64,000 nucleotides of DNA, from positions 2,372,501 through 2,436,500 of the forward strand of contig NC_135570.1 in NCBI RefSeq assembly GCF_964340395.1, in the 5' to 3' direction. A program made the translations under genes and the position numbers. Shown piece by piece: positions 1 through 9,478 of the stretch. Below the pieces are notes generated by a model, which had not been told where the DNA came from, did no database searches, and was given only the letters and a program-made list of their open reading frames with translations. Source of the DNA: Glandiceps talaboti. Its lineage: Eukaryota > Hemichordata > Enteropneusta > Spengelidae. How positions within the stretch are numbered: position 1 is the stretch's first letter; each line of letters begins with the position of its first letter.

Positions 1-290
1 GCTAGCCGATAGTTGGATTCATACGTGTCCTGTTTAGGCGTAAACAATTGTGTGATTCCGAGGTGGGGTAGGTAGATTTTTTATTATTTTTTAAAAAAAT
101 TTTTTCATATGCGAGTTTCTAGCTCAGTTATGTTTTCCGCTGTTTTCCATATGGTCTCTGTGTCTCATCAGATGTACAGCAATTCTAGATTGGATGAACA
201 GTTTTATATTGTCTTTTTAAGTTGATGTCAGTTTTCGCATCCACTATTTCTCGCGAGACTTCACATTTTTCGCGATTTTATTTTTTTCTT
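1..290. repeat. Dispersed repeat family R1, copy 1
   Basis: This stretch matches 32785-33075 in the same orientation over nearly its whole length. Shared landmarks are a GGGTAGGTAGATTTT block, a TATGGTCTCTGTGT block, a TCAGATGTACAGC block and an ACAGTTTTATATTG block, followed by a TTTTCGCGATTTTAT end. No convincing protein is encoded. It is an interspersed repeat of unknown class; the copy may begin before the window. Confidence 0.7.
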
Positions 291-1377
291 GCATTTAAAT
301 GAAACATTTGTAAACTTCGGTGATGATAATGTATGCAGTAAATTTCATTCTGGGGGTCTGAACTTTAAATTCAATATTCTTTTTAGTAGGGCTTTATGGG
401 AGGTCAACCATGACCTTGGGGAAAGGGTCACAAAGTTGACAAAAACATTCATAAGTTCGTTATGGAATAGACGAAATTCCAGTTTGAGTTATTACCATAT
501 TAAGTAAGCATGCGATTTGACAGGGGAGTGCCATTCTTTGTTTCTTGTTGCTTTGTTTGATTGTATTGTCATGGGTATTTGTTCTGTGTCTGTATATTTT
601 ATCTTATTTGATAACTTTTTATGTACCGTTGCAAAGGTGTAATAAATAAATAATAAAATTATACCGGAGAAATACCGGTATAATGTATATGTCAAACTCT
701 TCGTTAGAGTCTCAGGAATATGGAAATCCATGATGACAGAGCCAAAAATTATTACAAATTAAGTTAAAGCACAATATGTAACATAGTGTAGGAAGACTCA
801 AACCAACATTTGTTTGGATAAAATCAAAATACTATGTGTTGCGTTTGTGGATCATATTAAAGTTTTAATGCGTTTGGGTTTAACATGTATATCTTTTTGA
901 TTGTAATAGGTATGAGCAAGCACACAGGCGCCATTTCCCCCAAAAACATTACGCGTGTTACCATGGAAACGGCCATCTTTTGAGCCAAAATTACATTGTG
1001 TCTTCCTGTAGTTCGGCAACGGAAACCTGGAGAGTCACTTAATGTTTTGCAGGACACCTTTATCCTGACAATAATGAAAGGTTTCTATATATCAAACTCT
1101 TTGCTAGAATCAAACAAATAAGAAAATATGATGTGATGAGAGACCTGGGGATTGATAAACGTTACCTGCTTTTCGTTACCTCATAACAATGGCACAACAA
1201 AAACACTCGAACTACTGTCCTGTAACCATCCATCTATCTACTGTGTGACACATCTATTATTAATAGTGTACACATACGATCGTACATTTACAGTAAATGA
1301 CTTGAAAGCAGCTCTGTTGAAAAGAGTTAATTACAATTTAAACAGACATACAGTCATTACAATAATGACACACATTA

Positions 1378-1379
1378 TA

Positions 1380-1423
<44 letters not shown>

Positions 1424-1425
1424 AC
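1378..1425. repeat. (CAT)n microsatellite
   Basis: About 14 CAT repeats ending in CAACAACAT. The poly-His and poly-Met open frames across it are artefacts of the repeat. Confidence 0.95.
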
Positions 1426-1529
1426 AACATATGTGGAAAGGTCGGATAGTTCTCAGGTTTAAAATAAATTACACTACAAACATAAAGAGTATCTTTCAAC
1501 GGTGTGTTATTACTATACATCAGACGAAA

Positions 1530-1727
1530 ATGACTATTAGTGGATATATACAAACAGGTACCCCATCATGTTTCCGTTGTAAACATTTAAATTTTCTTTG
1601 CCCTTTCGTCATTTTTGATGACGTAATAAATGACTATTAGTGGATATATACAAACAAGTACCCCATCATGTTTCCGTTGTAAACATTTAAATTTTCTTTG
1701 CCCTTTCGTCATTTTTGATGACGTAAT
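1530..1727. repeat. 100-bp tandem duplication
   Basis: Two nearly identical copies start at 1530 and 1630, each beginning ATGACTATTAGTGG and ending in a TTTTGATGACGTAATA block. They differ by about one base near CAGGTACC/CAAGTACC, so the duplication is recent. Confidence 0.9.
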
Positions 1728-1865
1728 ATAATAAACTGAAGAACAGTTTTAGTAGCATATATTGTTAGCAGTAGCAACACATTCTTCTTTCCCAGGTCTT
1801 TCACAGATTCCGTCATTTCCTACTAACAATTCGTGTTTTTTTTGTGTTTGTTTCTACCTCTCTCC

Positions 1866-2010
1866 CTGTATGTATGTATGTATGTATGTATGTATGTATG
1901 TATGTATGTATGTATGTATGTATGTATGTATGTATGTATGTATGTACATGTATGTACGTACGTACGTACGTATGTAGGTAGGTAGATAGGTATGTGTATA
2001 TGTATGTATG
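1866..2010. repeat. (TATG)n microsatellite with (ACGT)n core
   Basis: An uninterrupted TATG tract passes into ACGTACGT and then TAGGTAGG variants. All open frames here (MYVC or THTYI type) are repeat translations and are not annotated. Confidence 0.95.
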
Positions 2011-2248
2011 GGTCGGGTCGGGTAATCGGCGGAACCAAACAATTTGTCTTTGGCCTAATAGCGAAGTAGGAAAGCCGAACATTTAACATTGAAAGCTTAA
2101 TTCTGTACTCAGTGTAAAAAGAACGCGTGATATAAAACTCTAGTGTGTAGACTAAGGTACTGCTGAAATCTTTGTGTTCAATATATGTGGTTGTGAGTGT
2201 TTAAATACTGTCAGGTCTAGGGACTGTCACCACATTTGTATGTGGGGG

Positions 2249-2302
2249 TATGTATGTATGTATGTATGTATGTATGTATGTATGTATGTATGTATGTATG
2301 TT
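2249..2302. repeat. (TATG)n microsatellite
   Basis: About thirteen perfect TATG units. Confidence 0.95.
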
Positions 2303-2787
2303 TGTGTTTATTGTAATATAAAAAACAGTATATACAAATAAGCTAGTATTTCCATACACCACTATATTTTGTGGGTTTCTAAAAACAGACCGCGTCAATT
2401 GAATTTTTCAAAAGGTATTGTACGTTTTCATTTTTTGCTGTTATAAATACATGCCTAGCAAATGTAATGTTTCAATTTCTACATCTACCAATTTCAGTTT
2501 ATACATAGATAGATCTATATCTGTAACTGTGTTACAATCAAACAAAAGTGGAACGTTGTTTACAATTAAATTTAAGTGATATGTCCATGAGTATCATTGT
2601 TTGTTTATGTGTTTTGGTCGTTGTATATCTCTTACACTTTACATGTGTAACAGTCATCACGTTTCTTAGCAACAACATTTAAGCACTATTGTGTTTTAGT
2701 TTTTCTGTTAACGTTCTTTGAGTGTTGATTAATGTGTTGTTGTATCGTGTCAGAACATGATATTTTGGCATATTAAGCATTTACGAG

Positions 2788-3125
2788 TATGTATGTATGT
2801 ATGTATGTATGTATGTATGTATGTATGTATGTATGTATGTATGTATGTATGTATGTACGTACGTACGTACGTACGTATGTATGTATGTATGTATGTATGT
2901 ATGTATGTATGTATGTATGTATGTATGTATGTATGTATGTATGTATGTCTGTATGTATGTATGCGTGTGTGTGTGTATGTATGTATGTATGTATGTATGT
3001 ATGTATGTATGTATGTATGTATGTATGTATGTGTGTGTGCGTGTATGTATGTATGTATGTATGTATGTATGTATGTATGTATGTATGTATGTATGTATGT
3101 ATGTATGTACTCATATTCATATTCA
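2788..3125. repeat. Long compound (TATG)n microsatellite
   Basis: About 330 bases of TATG repeat, interrupted by an ACGT block near 2857-2875 and short TGTG blocks near 2965 and 3033. It ends in a CATATT repeat (3111-3130). Both strands stay open in all frames, which produces spurious ORFs. Confidence 0.95.
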
Positions 3126-3289
3126 TATTCATTTTACTGACGAATTCTTTCCTAAAAAAGAACATTGCCAAAACAAAGAAACATACGTACAGTTAAATAA
3201 ATACATAATTAAACTTCACATTACAAACAACCAACAGAAAGTCATATTACTTACAACTGAAAGCAATAAAATAAAATACAAGAAGAGTT

Positions 3290-3614
3290 TTAAAAAAAGT
3301 TAAATTTGTCAATATATATCACATTTGATGTAATTGAGGGAGTGTAATGTTTTACCAGCTGTAGAGCAGCAGCACTGTTATTCATAATAAAATTGAATTT
3401 TCTGCTTTCGGCCATACTTTCAAAGTTTGGGTTTAGTATAGTTAGTGTTTTGTATAAATAAATTATTGTTTCTGTATTGTTGGTAGTAAGGGCAAATCCT
3501 AACATAATGCATTTCATCTTCTATTACATGCATTTGCCATTTTCTACATATTCTATCTTCAAGTTTCATTTTTAAATGTAAAGGTATGATAAGGTCAGCG
3601 GTTATGACATACAT
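3290..3614 (-). pseudogene. Decayed non-LTR retrotransposon (LINE) C-terminal tail
   Basis: On the minus strand, 3614 to about 3420 reads a Cys/His pattern (ICRKW...VIEDEMHYVRICPYYQQYRN) typical of the segment after reverse transcriptase in many LINE ORF2 proteins: C-x(n)-ED-x-x-H-x(4)-CP-x-Y. After a frame change, 3517-3290 continues with SRKFNFIMNN...LQLVKHY, matching the usual KFxxIMNN...LAKY ending. The reverse transcriptase itself is absent. It is a 5'-truncated, frameshifted fossil. The family assignment rests on motif memory only. Confidence 0.55.
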
Positions 3615-4111
3615 ATACTATTGAGTCTATCCCATGGGACGACTAATATATACTGACAGCATAAATATTTAATGAGGACAGATCATGGGATAAAAACAAA
3701 ACGTCAGACGCTATAAAGCCATGAAGTCATGTACAATATTTCCAATGCAAAATAAATCACAATGTATTAAGATAAATGGATCACCTTCGTTTCCCTTTAA
3801 ACATTGTGTTCTGTTTTGGATTTGGCCACATCTAAATAATTGCCTTTAAATCTGTATACGTGGACATGTATTCGCTTGTTGTTTTGGAAATAACCGTTGG
3901 GGCCGCCAATCAGTGTCATCGACTTGAATATACGTGTACATGTAGACTTCGTTATTGCGTGAAATATCGGATCGTGACATTGAATCAACAGGTTTTTCAT
4001 AGCTTTCAATATCTATTTCACCGAGAATGCTACGATATATTAAATCCAAAAACGATATTGAAATACTACAGTAGTCAGTACATTCATTAAATACAACAAA
4101 TATCGTGTTAC
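3615..4111. other. Non-coding stretch 3' of the glutathione peroxidase exon
   Basis: On the minus strand this is downstream of the peroxidase donor at 4111-4110. I looked for the exon carrying the family's conserved Trp-Asn-Phe block and found none, so this is probably intron. Nothing else is recognisable. Confidence 0.5.
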
Positions 4112-4567
4112 CTTTAGATGTGTGTACAATGGGTGTTCGTTCTCTCCGTTCACGTCAAGTTTGGCAAATATAGGAAAATTCGGCTCAAATCCGCCACCAG
4201 GTCGAACAAATTTAATACCAGCTAGGATTTCATCGTTTCTTCCCGGTTCTTCAAGGCTGAACTGATTGTTAGGTAGTCCGATGACTATAAAACCAAGATC
4301 GCTGTATTTATCCATGAGTGCATTCAGACCAAGGTATTGATGTGTGTAATCTCAGTATGTAGCCACGTTCACTACTAACAAGATGTTACCAGCTGTTACA
4401 GCATCGAGACTCGCATTAGCCTTCTCGTCGAGAGTAAGTAATCTTATGCCCCTTTCGTATATCGGCGTCGCGTCTTCGGCACACCTACCCTGCAGCGCCT
4501 CGCCGATAGCAGACCCTACAACACCGAAAATAACGGCGGAGAAGACAAGTGTCTGCACGTCAACCAT
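4112..4567 (-). CDS. Secreted glutathione peroxidase, selenocysteine type (5' part, first coding exon)
   Basis: Glutathione peroxidases reduce hydroperoxides with glutathione. This exon encodes residues 1-152. Residues 1-23 form a signal peptide (ATG at 4567-4565), so the protein is probably extracellular and GPx3-like. The active-site block reads NILLVVNVATY, then TGA at 4354-4352, then DYTHQYLGLNAL. This is the family's VNVASY-U-G-x-T-x-QY-x-x-LN motif, so the TGA is read as selenocysteine (residue 72). The same frame continues through NNQFSLEEPG (catalytic Gln102) and PGGGFEPNF to DVNGENEHPLYTHLK, then a GTAACA donor. Odd points: Asp follows Sec where Gly is usual, and Asn replaces the usual Cys before NQF. 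The exon with the catalytic Trp and Asn, and the SECIS element, were not found; they may lie before base 1. Ordinary annotation would split this exon at the TGA. Confidence 0.88.
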
Positions 4568-4860
4568 CTTGGCGAACTGAAGCCAATTGATGCAGAGAAA
4601 GGTCACGCTCTCATAAATGACTGCACTTACAATGCTCAATACATTAGCCTATTTTAATAACAAAATGAACATCTGCATAACATTAACTATTCTTTCGCAA
4701 AGGAAGTCGTGAAAATTCAACTTCAATTATTATTCCAATTTAATAAAGTTAAAGTATAATCGATGAGAAATGCAATTTTAATTATGATGTATAGTAAAAG
4801 CATTGTTTCACTCAAATGCAATTACTGTTTTTTACATTTTGTACGGGAACACAATGTTAT
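4568..4860. other. Upstream region of the glutathione peroxidase gene
   Basis: AT-rich DNA 5' of the minus-strand start codon, expected to hold its promoter and 5' UTR. No TATA box or other clear element is assignable. Confidence 0.4.
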
Positions 4861-5200
4861 GTTTTTGTCTGTTTCTCTGTCTGCCTGTCTGTCTGTCTGT
4901 CCGTCTGTCTATAAGCACGATATCCCCAAAACTACTGCATCAATTCTAATGAAACTTGCTACACATCTTTCTTATGGTAATTGCAGAAACTGATTAGATT
5001 TTGGCCCACATCCTGTGAAAATTAATGAATCATTTGCATAATTCATGATTTCTATAATTAGGCTATACTCTGCATACTTCAAATTACATATAATTTGGTG
5101 CAAGTATCAACTATAACAAAGAGTTCATGTCCTATACAGCTTGTTGACTTAGCTTTGAGTTGTAATGAGACATTTGCATAATTAATTGCTTTTACCTCTT
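4861..5200. repeat. (TGTC)n-headed dispersed repeat
   Basis: A TGTC/CTGT tract is followed by a degenerate block with CACGATATC..CAAAACTAC..., AATGAAACTTGCTACACA and repeated CATTTGCATAATT motifs. A related copy (same order: CTGT tract, CGTGATATCTCAAAAACTAC, AATGAAATTTGCTACACA) is at 12610-12760. Confidence 0.65.
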
Positions 5201-5289
5201 AGAATGCAAGCTTCAATTAAGCTTTTTATAATTAGTGCATGCTTTAATAATGACAATGTGCACGTGTTTGTTACTAGTGTAGTTTGTTG

Positions 5290-5870
5290 TGATGTAGTTA
5301 GTCCCCACCGGACGAAGTCCGAGACAGGGACTTATGGATTGGGTTCCGTCCGTCCGTCCGTCCGTCCGTCTGTGCGTCTGTCCGTCCGTCCAGAGGCGTT
5401 TCTTGGAGATGCCTGGACTGATTTTTTTCAAACTTGGTACAGGGGCAACATACTATGACATACATATGCACGTCAATTTGTTTCATGATACTATCCAATA
5501 TGGCCGCCTAGCAGCCATTTTGTTTGCGAATTTTCCATAACTCAGACATGCTTGAACAGATCTCATTCAAAGTTGGTATTAGGACAGTGTCCTATGACAT
5601 ACATGTGCATATCCATTTTCGTCGTGATACGATCCAATATGGCTGCCTGGCAGCCATTTTGTTTGCGAATTTTCCATGTCCAAAGCCATAACTCAGACAT
5701 GGATGAACAGATCTCATTCAAAGTTGGTATTAGGACAGTGTTCTATGATATACATGTGCATATCCATTTTCGTCATGATACAATCCGATATGGCTGCCTG
5801 GCAGCGATTTTGTTGGTGCAGTTTTCATGTCCAAAGCCATAACTCAGACATGCTTGAACAGGTCCCCCCC
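5290..5870. repeat. (CCGT)n tract plus 151-bp tandem array
   Basis: A (CCGT)n tract at 5347-5392 leads into repeats. The ATAACTCAGACATG landmark recurs at 5537, 5688 and 5839 (period 151). Each unit contains GATCTCATTCAAAGTTGG, GACATACATGTGCATATCC, CCAATATGGCTGCC and GCAGCCATTTTGTTTGCG. A diverged unit precedes the first. The array ends in a C-run at 5865. Open frames crossing it are repeat translations. Confidence 0.85.
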
Positions 5871-5927
5871 CCCCATACCCGACCCATCCTTTATTGTTGA
5901 ATGGTTTATTTCATCACTTCATCTTGA

Positions 5928-6008
5928 AGAGTAGGCATGTCCCATGTCCAACGAGGAGACACAACATGAGTAGGCATGTTCCATGTCCAATGAGCAGACA
6001 CAACATAT
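5928..6008. repeat. Short tandem duplication (~43 bp)
   Basis: GAGTAGGCATGTCCCATGTC and GAGTAGGCATGTTCCATGTC head two near-identical units, each ending in a GACACAACAT block. Confidence 0.8.
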
Positions 6009-6303
6009 CTAAGTCTGTTTGATTTAGGTTCACAAGTGTTGTTGCATGATCAGAGTAGTGATATCGAGAAAATGACAACATAAACTGCCAGTTCTTTAAA
6101 ACCCAATCATAGCGGTGACTATGTCATTCTCAATGACTTGTTTTAACTGTAATTAGTCATTTGGATAGTTAATGATTTTTTTTATAATTAGGTAAGTTTC
6201 ATTTGAACCATCAACTTTACAACCATCTATGAATCGTGATGGAGACGTTACCAACTTCAGAGAATTTGGGACAATTGTCTGAAGTCATGTATGCATTGTA
6301 ACT

Positions 6304-6905
6304 TCAGAAAACACTGTCACCCACTACCAAGACCTTTGTATATCCCCTTTCAGACTCAGGAAAGGGTCCCAGTACATCAATAGCTATCCGCTCCAATGGT
6401 GCTCCAACAACATAAGTTTTCATTGGCCCACGTTTCTGACCAGCTACTGATTTACTTTTTGCACATTGATCACAACTACGAACATGTGTCCGCACATCAA
6501 CTGACATAGCAAACCAGTAGTATTTAAGTCTCACCCTAGTGAGTGTACGTCCCATGCCCGAATGACCCCCAAACTTACTATCGTGTAGTGTATGCAGTAT
6601 TAACCCAACATAAGCCATAGGCAAGACAATCTGCCAACGAACAGACTTTCCATCTGCTGTCTCCCACAATCTATATAGGATACCATCATGAACCCTCATC
6701 TGTTCATATTGAGACCAGTATGTCTTTAAGAATGGAGACTTGTGGGAAATGTCATCCCATAGAGGTCTAGGCTGTACATCCAATTTAAACTTCAAAATTG
6801 GGCCAATATCTGGATCACTTAATTGATGTTCACGAAGTTCATCCAAGGACCATAATGGAACATGATCAAACACTTCGAATTCGTCACTATTGAGGTCAAT
6901 TTTAC
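6304..6905 (-). pseudogene. Retrotransposon integrase fragment (zinc-binding domain and start of the core)
   Basis: The minus-strand frame holds an H-x(n)-H...C-x-x-C integrase zinc finger: LHTLHDSKFGGHSGMGRT, then YYWFAMSVDVRTHVRSC and DQCAKSK. The core begins with APLERIAIDVLGPFPESERG, giving the first Asp of the DDE triad. A TGA follows VVGDSVF at 6304. The second Asp and the Glu are absent. The frame is open upstream to about 6905, beyond which a basic Lys/Arg-rich spacer continues in another frame to about 7037. Confidence 0.85.
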
Positions 6906-7036
6906 CAGACTATCAGCAGTCTTACTTGACTTGGTAACAACCTTCTTTACCTTCTGTCTACCTGTGGAGAGAGGGGCTTTACCCTCAGACTTCAAGTCAT
7001 TTTTTACTACTGACCTCCCAAACTCATTTTTGCTAT

Positions 7037-7490
7037 CCAGGTAGAATTTCTTGGTTACGTGGTCTCTGAAAATAGGACCTCTACAGATCCTAAAAAGATA
7101 GAAATTATTAAAAATTGGCCTACTCCGTGTAATGTTACGGAGGTGCGCAGTTTCTTTGCATTAGTGTCTTACTACAGACGGTTTATAAAGGACTTTGCCA
7201 ACATAGCTAAACCATTTAATGATCTAACTAAAAAGAATGCGACTTTTACATGGACACCCGAGTGCCAGAATGCATTTGATGGGTTAAAAGAATTATTAAC
7301 ATCATCTCTGGTATTGTTCTACCCATTAGAACAGGATGAATTCATCCTAGATACTGATGCTAGCCATTTTGGTATAGGAACCGTATTGAGTCAAGTTCAG
7401 GAAGGGGTTGAACGACCTATCAGTTTTGCTAGTCGTGTGTTGGCCACTGCTGAGCGAAATCCGTGTCACTCGCAAGGAATTACTCGCAGT
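7037..7490 (+). pseudogene. Inverted reverse-transcriptase thumb / RNase H fragment
   Basis: The plus strand reads VEFLGYVVSEN...DPKKIEIIKNWP...VTEVRSFFALVSYYRRFI (RT connection), then FTWTPECQNAFDGLKELL and FILDTDASHFGIGTVLSQ, the start of RNase H with its first catalytic Asp. A frameshift near 7460 moves the following VTRKELLAVV block to another frame. It is antiparallel to both flanking pieces of the same polyprotein, which points to an internal inversion, or nested insertion plus deletion. Confidence 0.85.
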
Positions 7491-7491
7491 T

Positions 7492-8228
7492 GTCAACTTG
7501 ATGGTGCAACTATGGCGGACTTCTCTCTACTGTCCCTATCTAGTGTGACTTGATGGAACCCCTGATTAAGATCAAGACAGGAAAATAACTTAGAACCACC
7601 AAGACTTTCCAGATTATCCTATTCTAGGAATCGGTTGTGCATTAGTTATAGTCACTGCATTCAACTGTCTATAATCGCAGACCAAACGTTGAGAACTATC
7701 CTTTTTACCGACCAGCAAACATGGGCTAGACCAAGGAGAATCAGACTCTTGACACATTCCTTTCTCTATAAATGACTGTATTTGCCTATCAATCTCTGCT
7801 TTCTTCCAAAAAGGAGTTCTAAATGGTGTTTGTTTAATAGGCTTAGCATCACCAGTATCTATACTATGCTTCACCACGTCTGTCTCTCCCATGTCCATGG
7901 CATGTTTACTAAACACATCTGCATTACGAACCAATAAATCATACACAGATTGTTTCTGTTCATCAGATGACAAATGTTTAATGCTACGATCATACAAGTC
8001 TTGAGCATGACTTGGCATCTGGGAGTTTTGTTCTACCGTACATGATCTAACACTAGAAGGTGCTGTATCTTGCTTTACTACTGTTTTGGTCTCTGAAAAT
8101 TTGTCCATGTCAACGTTACTAGAACTATCTATTCTCAACAGACCGACACATTTGAATTTACCTATCCACACACCCTGGTTATTTACATTTATTACCCTAA
8201 CAGGATATAACCTTTCACCTGGGCGCAC
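7492..8228 (-). pseudogene. Retrotransposon reverse transcriptase N-terminal fragment
   Basis: The minus strand reads a linker region, then [48 protein letters not shown] and AQPIPRI, which are the fingers and first palm motifs of Ty3/gypsy RT. A one-base frameshift near 7612 precedes a second-frame continuation with FSCLDL (first catalytic Asp) and GFHQVTLDRDSREKSA, ending near 7492. Motifs with YxDD do not follow. Confidence 0.85.
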
Positions 8229-9478
8229 TAATGCATATCACTCATTAACCCTTCACTACCTAAGTTGACTGGGTCAACCATTGCAGTAACCTCTGAAAAC
8301 TCAGTAGGGAAGTGTTCACCATCACTGTGAAAGACTGCCAGTCCCCGATAGAATTTATACCCCAATTGTCCCACGCGAGGTGTTTTAAACAATCTAGCTG
8401 GAATGATTATGAAATATTAGTTTCACAGTCGATTCTCCACGATTAGTCGTACGGCCATGGACCAGTGAAGAAGAAATGTCTTTTTCACTGTCTATTCTCC
8501 ACAACCAATACTACACTGTCGTGGCACAGCAATGAAGAAATATTTTTTCACTGTCTTTCCCACACGTACTGTCATAGCCCCATGTTTAAATATGTGAGGT
8601 AGCCTTTTCACTTTTTTTCTCCACGATCGGTGGTACGGTTTCAACCTGTAAATGTCTAATTATCATTGTTGTTTTTCTTGTAATCACCAACATGATTTTA
8701 GTATCGATGAGACGTCCATGGTTTGAGAAAACGCGCACATACAATCACGTTTCATTTGGCCCAGTGCTTTGACCCCAGATTGAACGTCAATCTAGCTCTG
8801 GTGACACTGCTGACCTGTCGATTGATCTGCCTCCAAAACGACGTAGAATCATATAAGAAATCTGGTTTCGATGGTAACAAAGTAAAACAAAAACAAAGTA
8901 CTTCATTTAATGCTCGATATGGAATTATGGTCAGTATGTAAATTTCATGTGAATATCATACAAGTCGTTGTTTTGAAATAACGATTGAAATAATGCTATT
9001 AACATGAACGTAAATATGGCAACATTTAGTGATCACTTGCCCTAATTTAATTTTTAAAAATTCATTTTTATATGAATCACCTTTATTTAATTCGAACGGT
9101 TTAAGACAAATTCATATTCATATTCATTTTCATATTCATATTCATAGAAAGCCACCATAATGCATGAATAAATATATTAAATTGCATTACCTATGCAATT
9201 TTCAATACTAATGGCTGTGTGTAAAGATGGCATTTCAATTCAAAGTTGACGATGAAACACAACATGTACATAATGTTTGCAGCTTTGACATATTACCAAT
9301 GACAGGATCGCCCATTGCTTACTTTTTGATACCCTTATCAAAAAGTGGTACGTTCCATAATTGTGTCACCATAGGAGTTTGTACCGTGCGTGTCGCACAC
9401 CACAAAGACGGGGACAAAGACGGGAGTAAACTCTGTGTTGCAACTAGTGACGTCAAATAGTTTATAATTCGGAGGAAC
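8229..9478. other. Intergenic stretch with possible gypsy remnant, then sulfotransferase upstream region
   Basis: 8229-8420 on the minus strand may be more retrotransposon (the [12 protein letters not shown] frame extends weakly upstream), but no domain is visible. 8420-8640 carries three diverged copies of a TTTTTCACTGTC..TCTCCAC block. 9100-9150 has CATATT repeats. The open frame 9227-9460 (plus) has no recognisable family and no Kozak or splice support, so I do not call it. Confidence 0.4.

Larger units (their letters stand above)
6301..8228 (-). mobile_element. Degenerate Ty3/gypsy-type LTR retrotransposon with an inverted middle segment
   Basis: Fragments of one pol polyprotein lie in element order along the minus strand: reverse transcriptase N-part (8228-7492), spacer and integrase zinc/core start (7037-6304). 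The intervening thumb/RNase H segment (7037-7490) is on the plus strand. The reverse transcriptase core with the YxDD box and the rest of RNase H are missing. The integrase ends in a stop just after the first catalytic Asp. There are frameshifts near 7612 and 7460. No LTRs, primer-binding site or gag were recognised. The element is dead. Confidence 0.85.

Noticed and set aside
465-500. Minus-strand Trp-Asn-Phe codons as the missing glutathione peroxidase exon
   Set aside because: The surrounding residues (NNSNWNFVYSITNL-stop) do not match the family's WNFxKF context, and no acceptor precedes them convincingly.
289-507. 72-codon plus-strand frame at the left edge
   Set aside because: It begins in the R1 repeat end and shows no known motif.
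1762-3303. Long open frames of MYVC, THTYI and similar on both strands
   Set aside because: They are translations of (TATG)n; every frame is open because the repeat lacks stops.
9227-9460. 77-codon frame upstream of the sulfotransferase
   Set aside because: No recognisable family, no splice or promoter support; probably chance.
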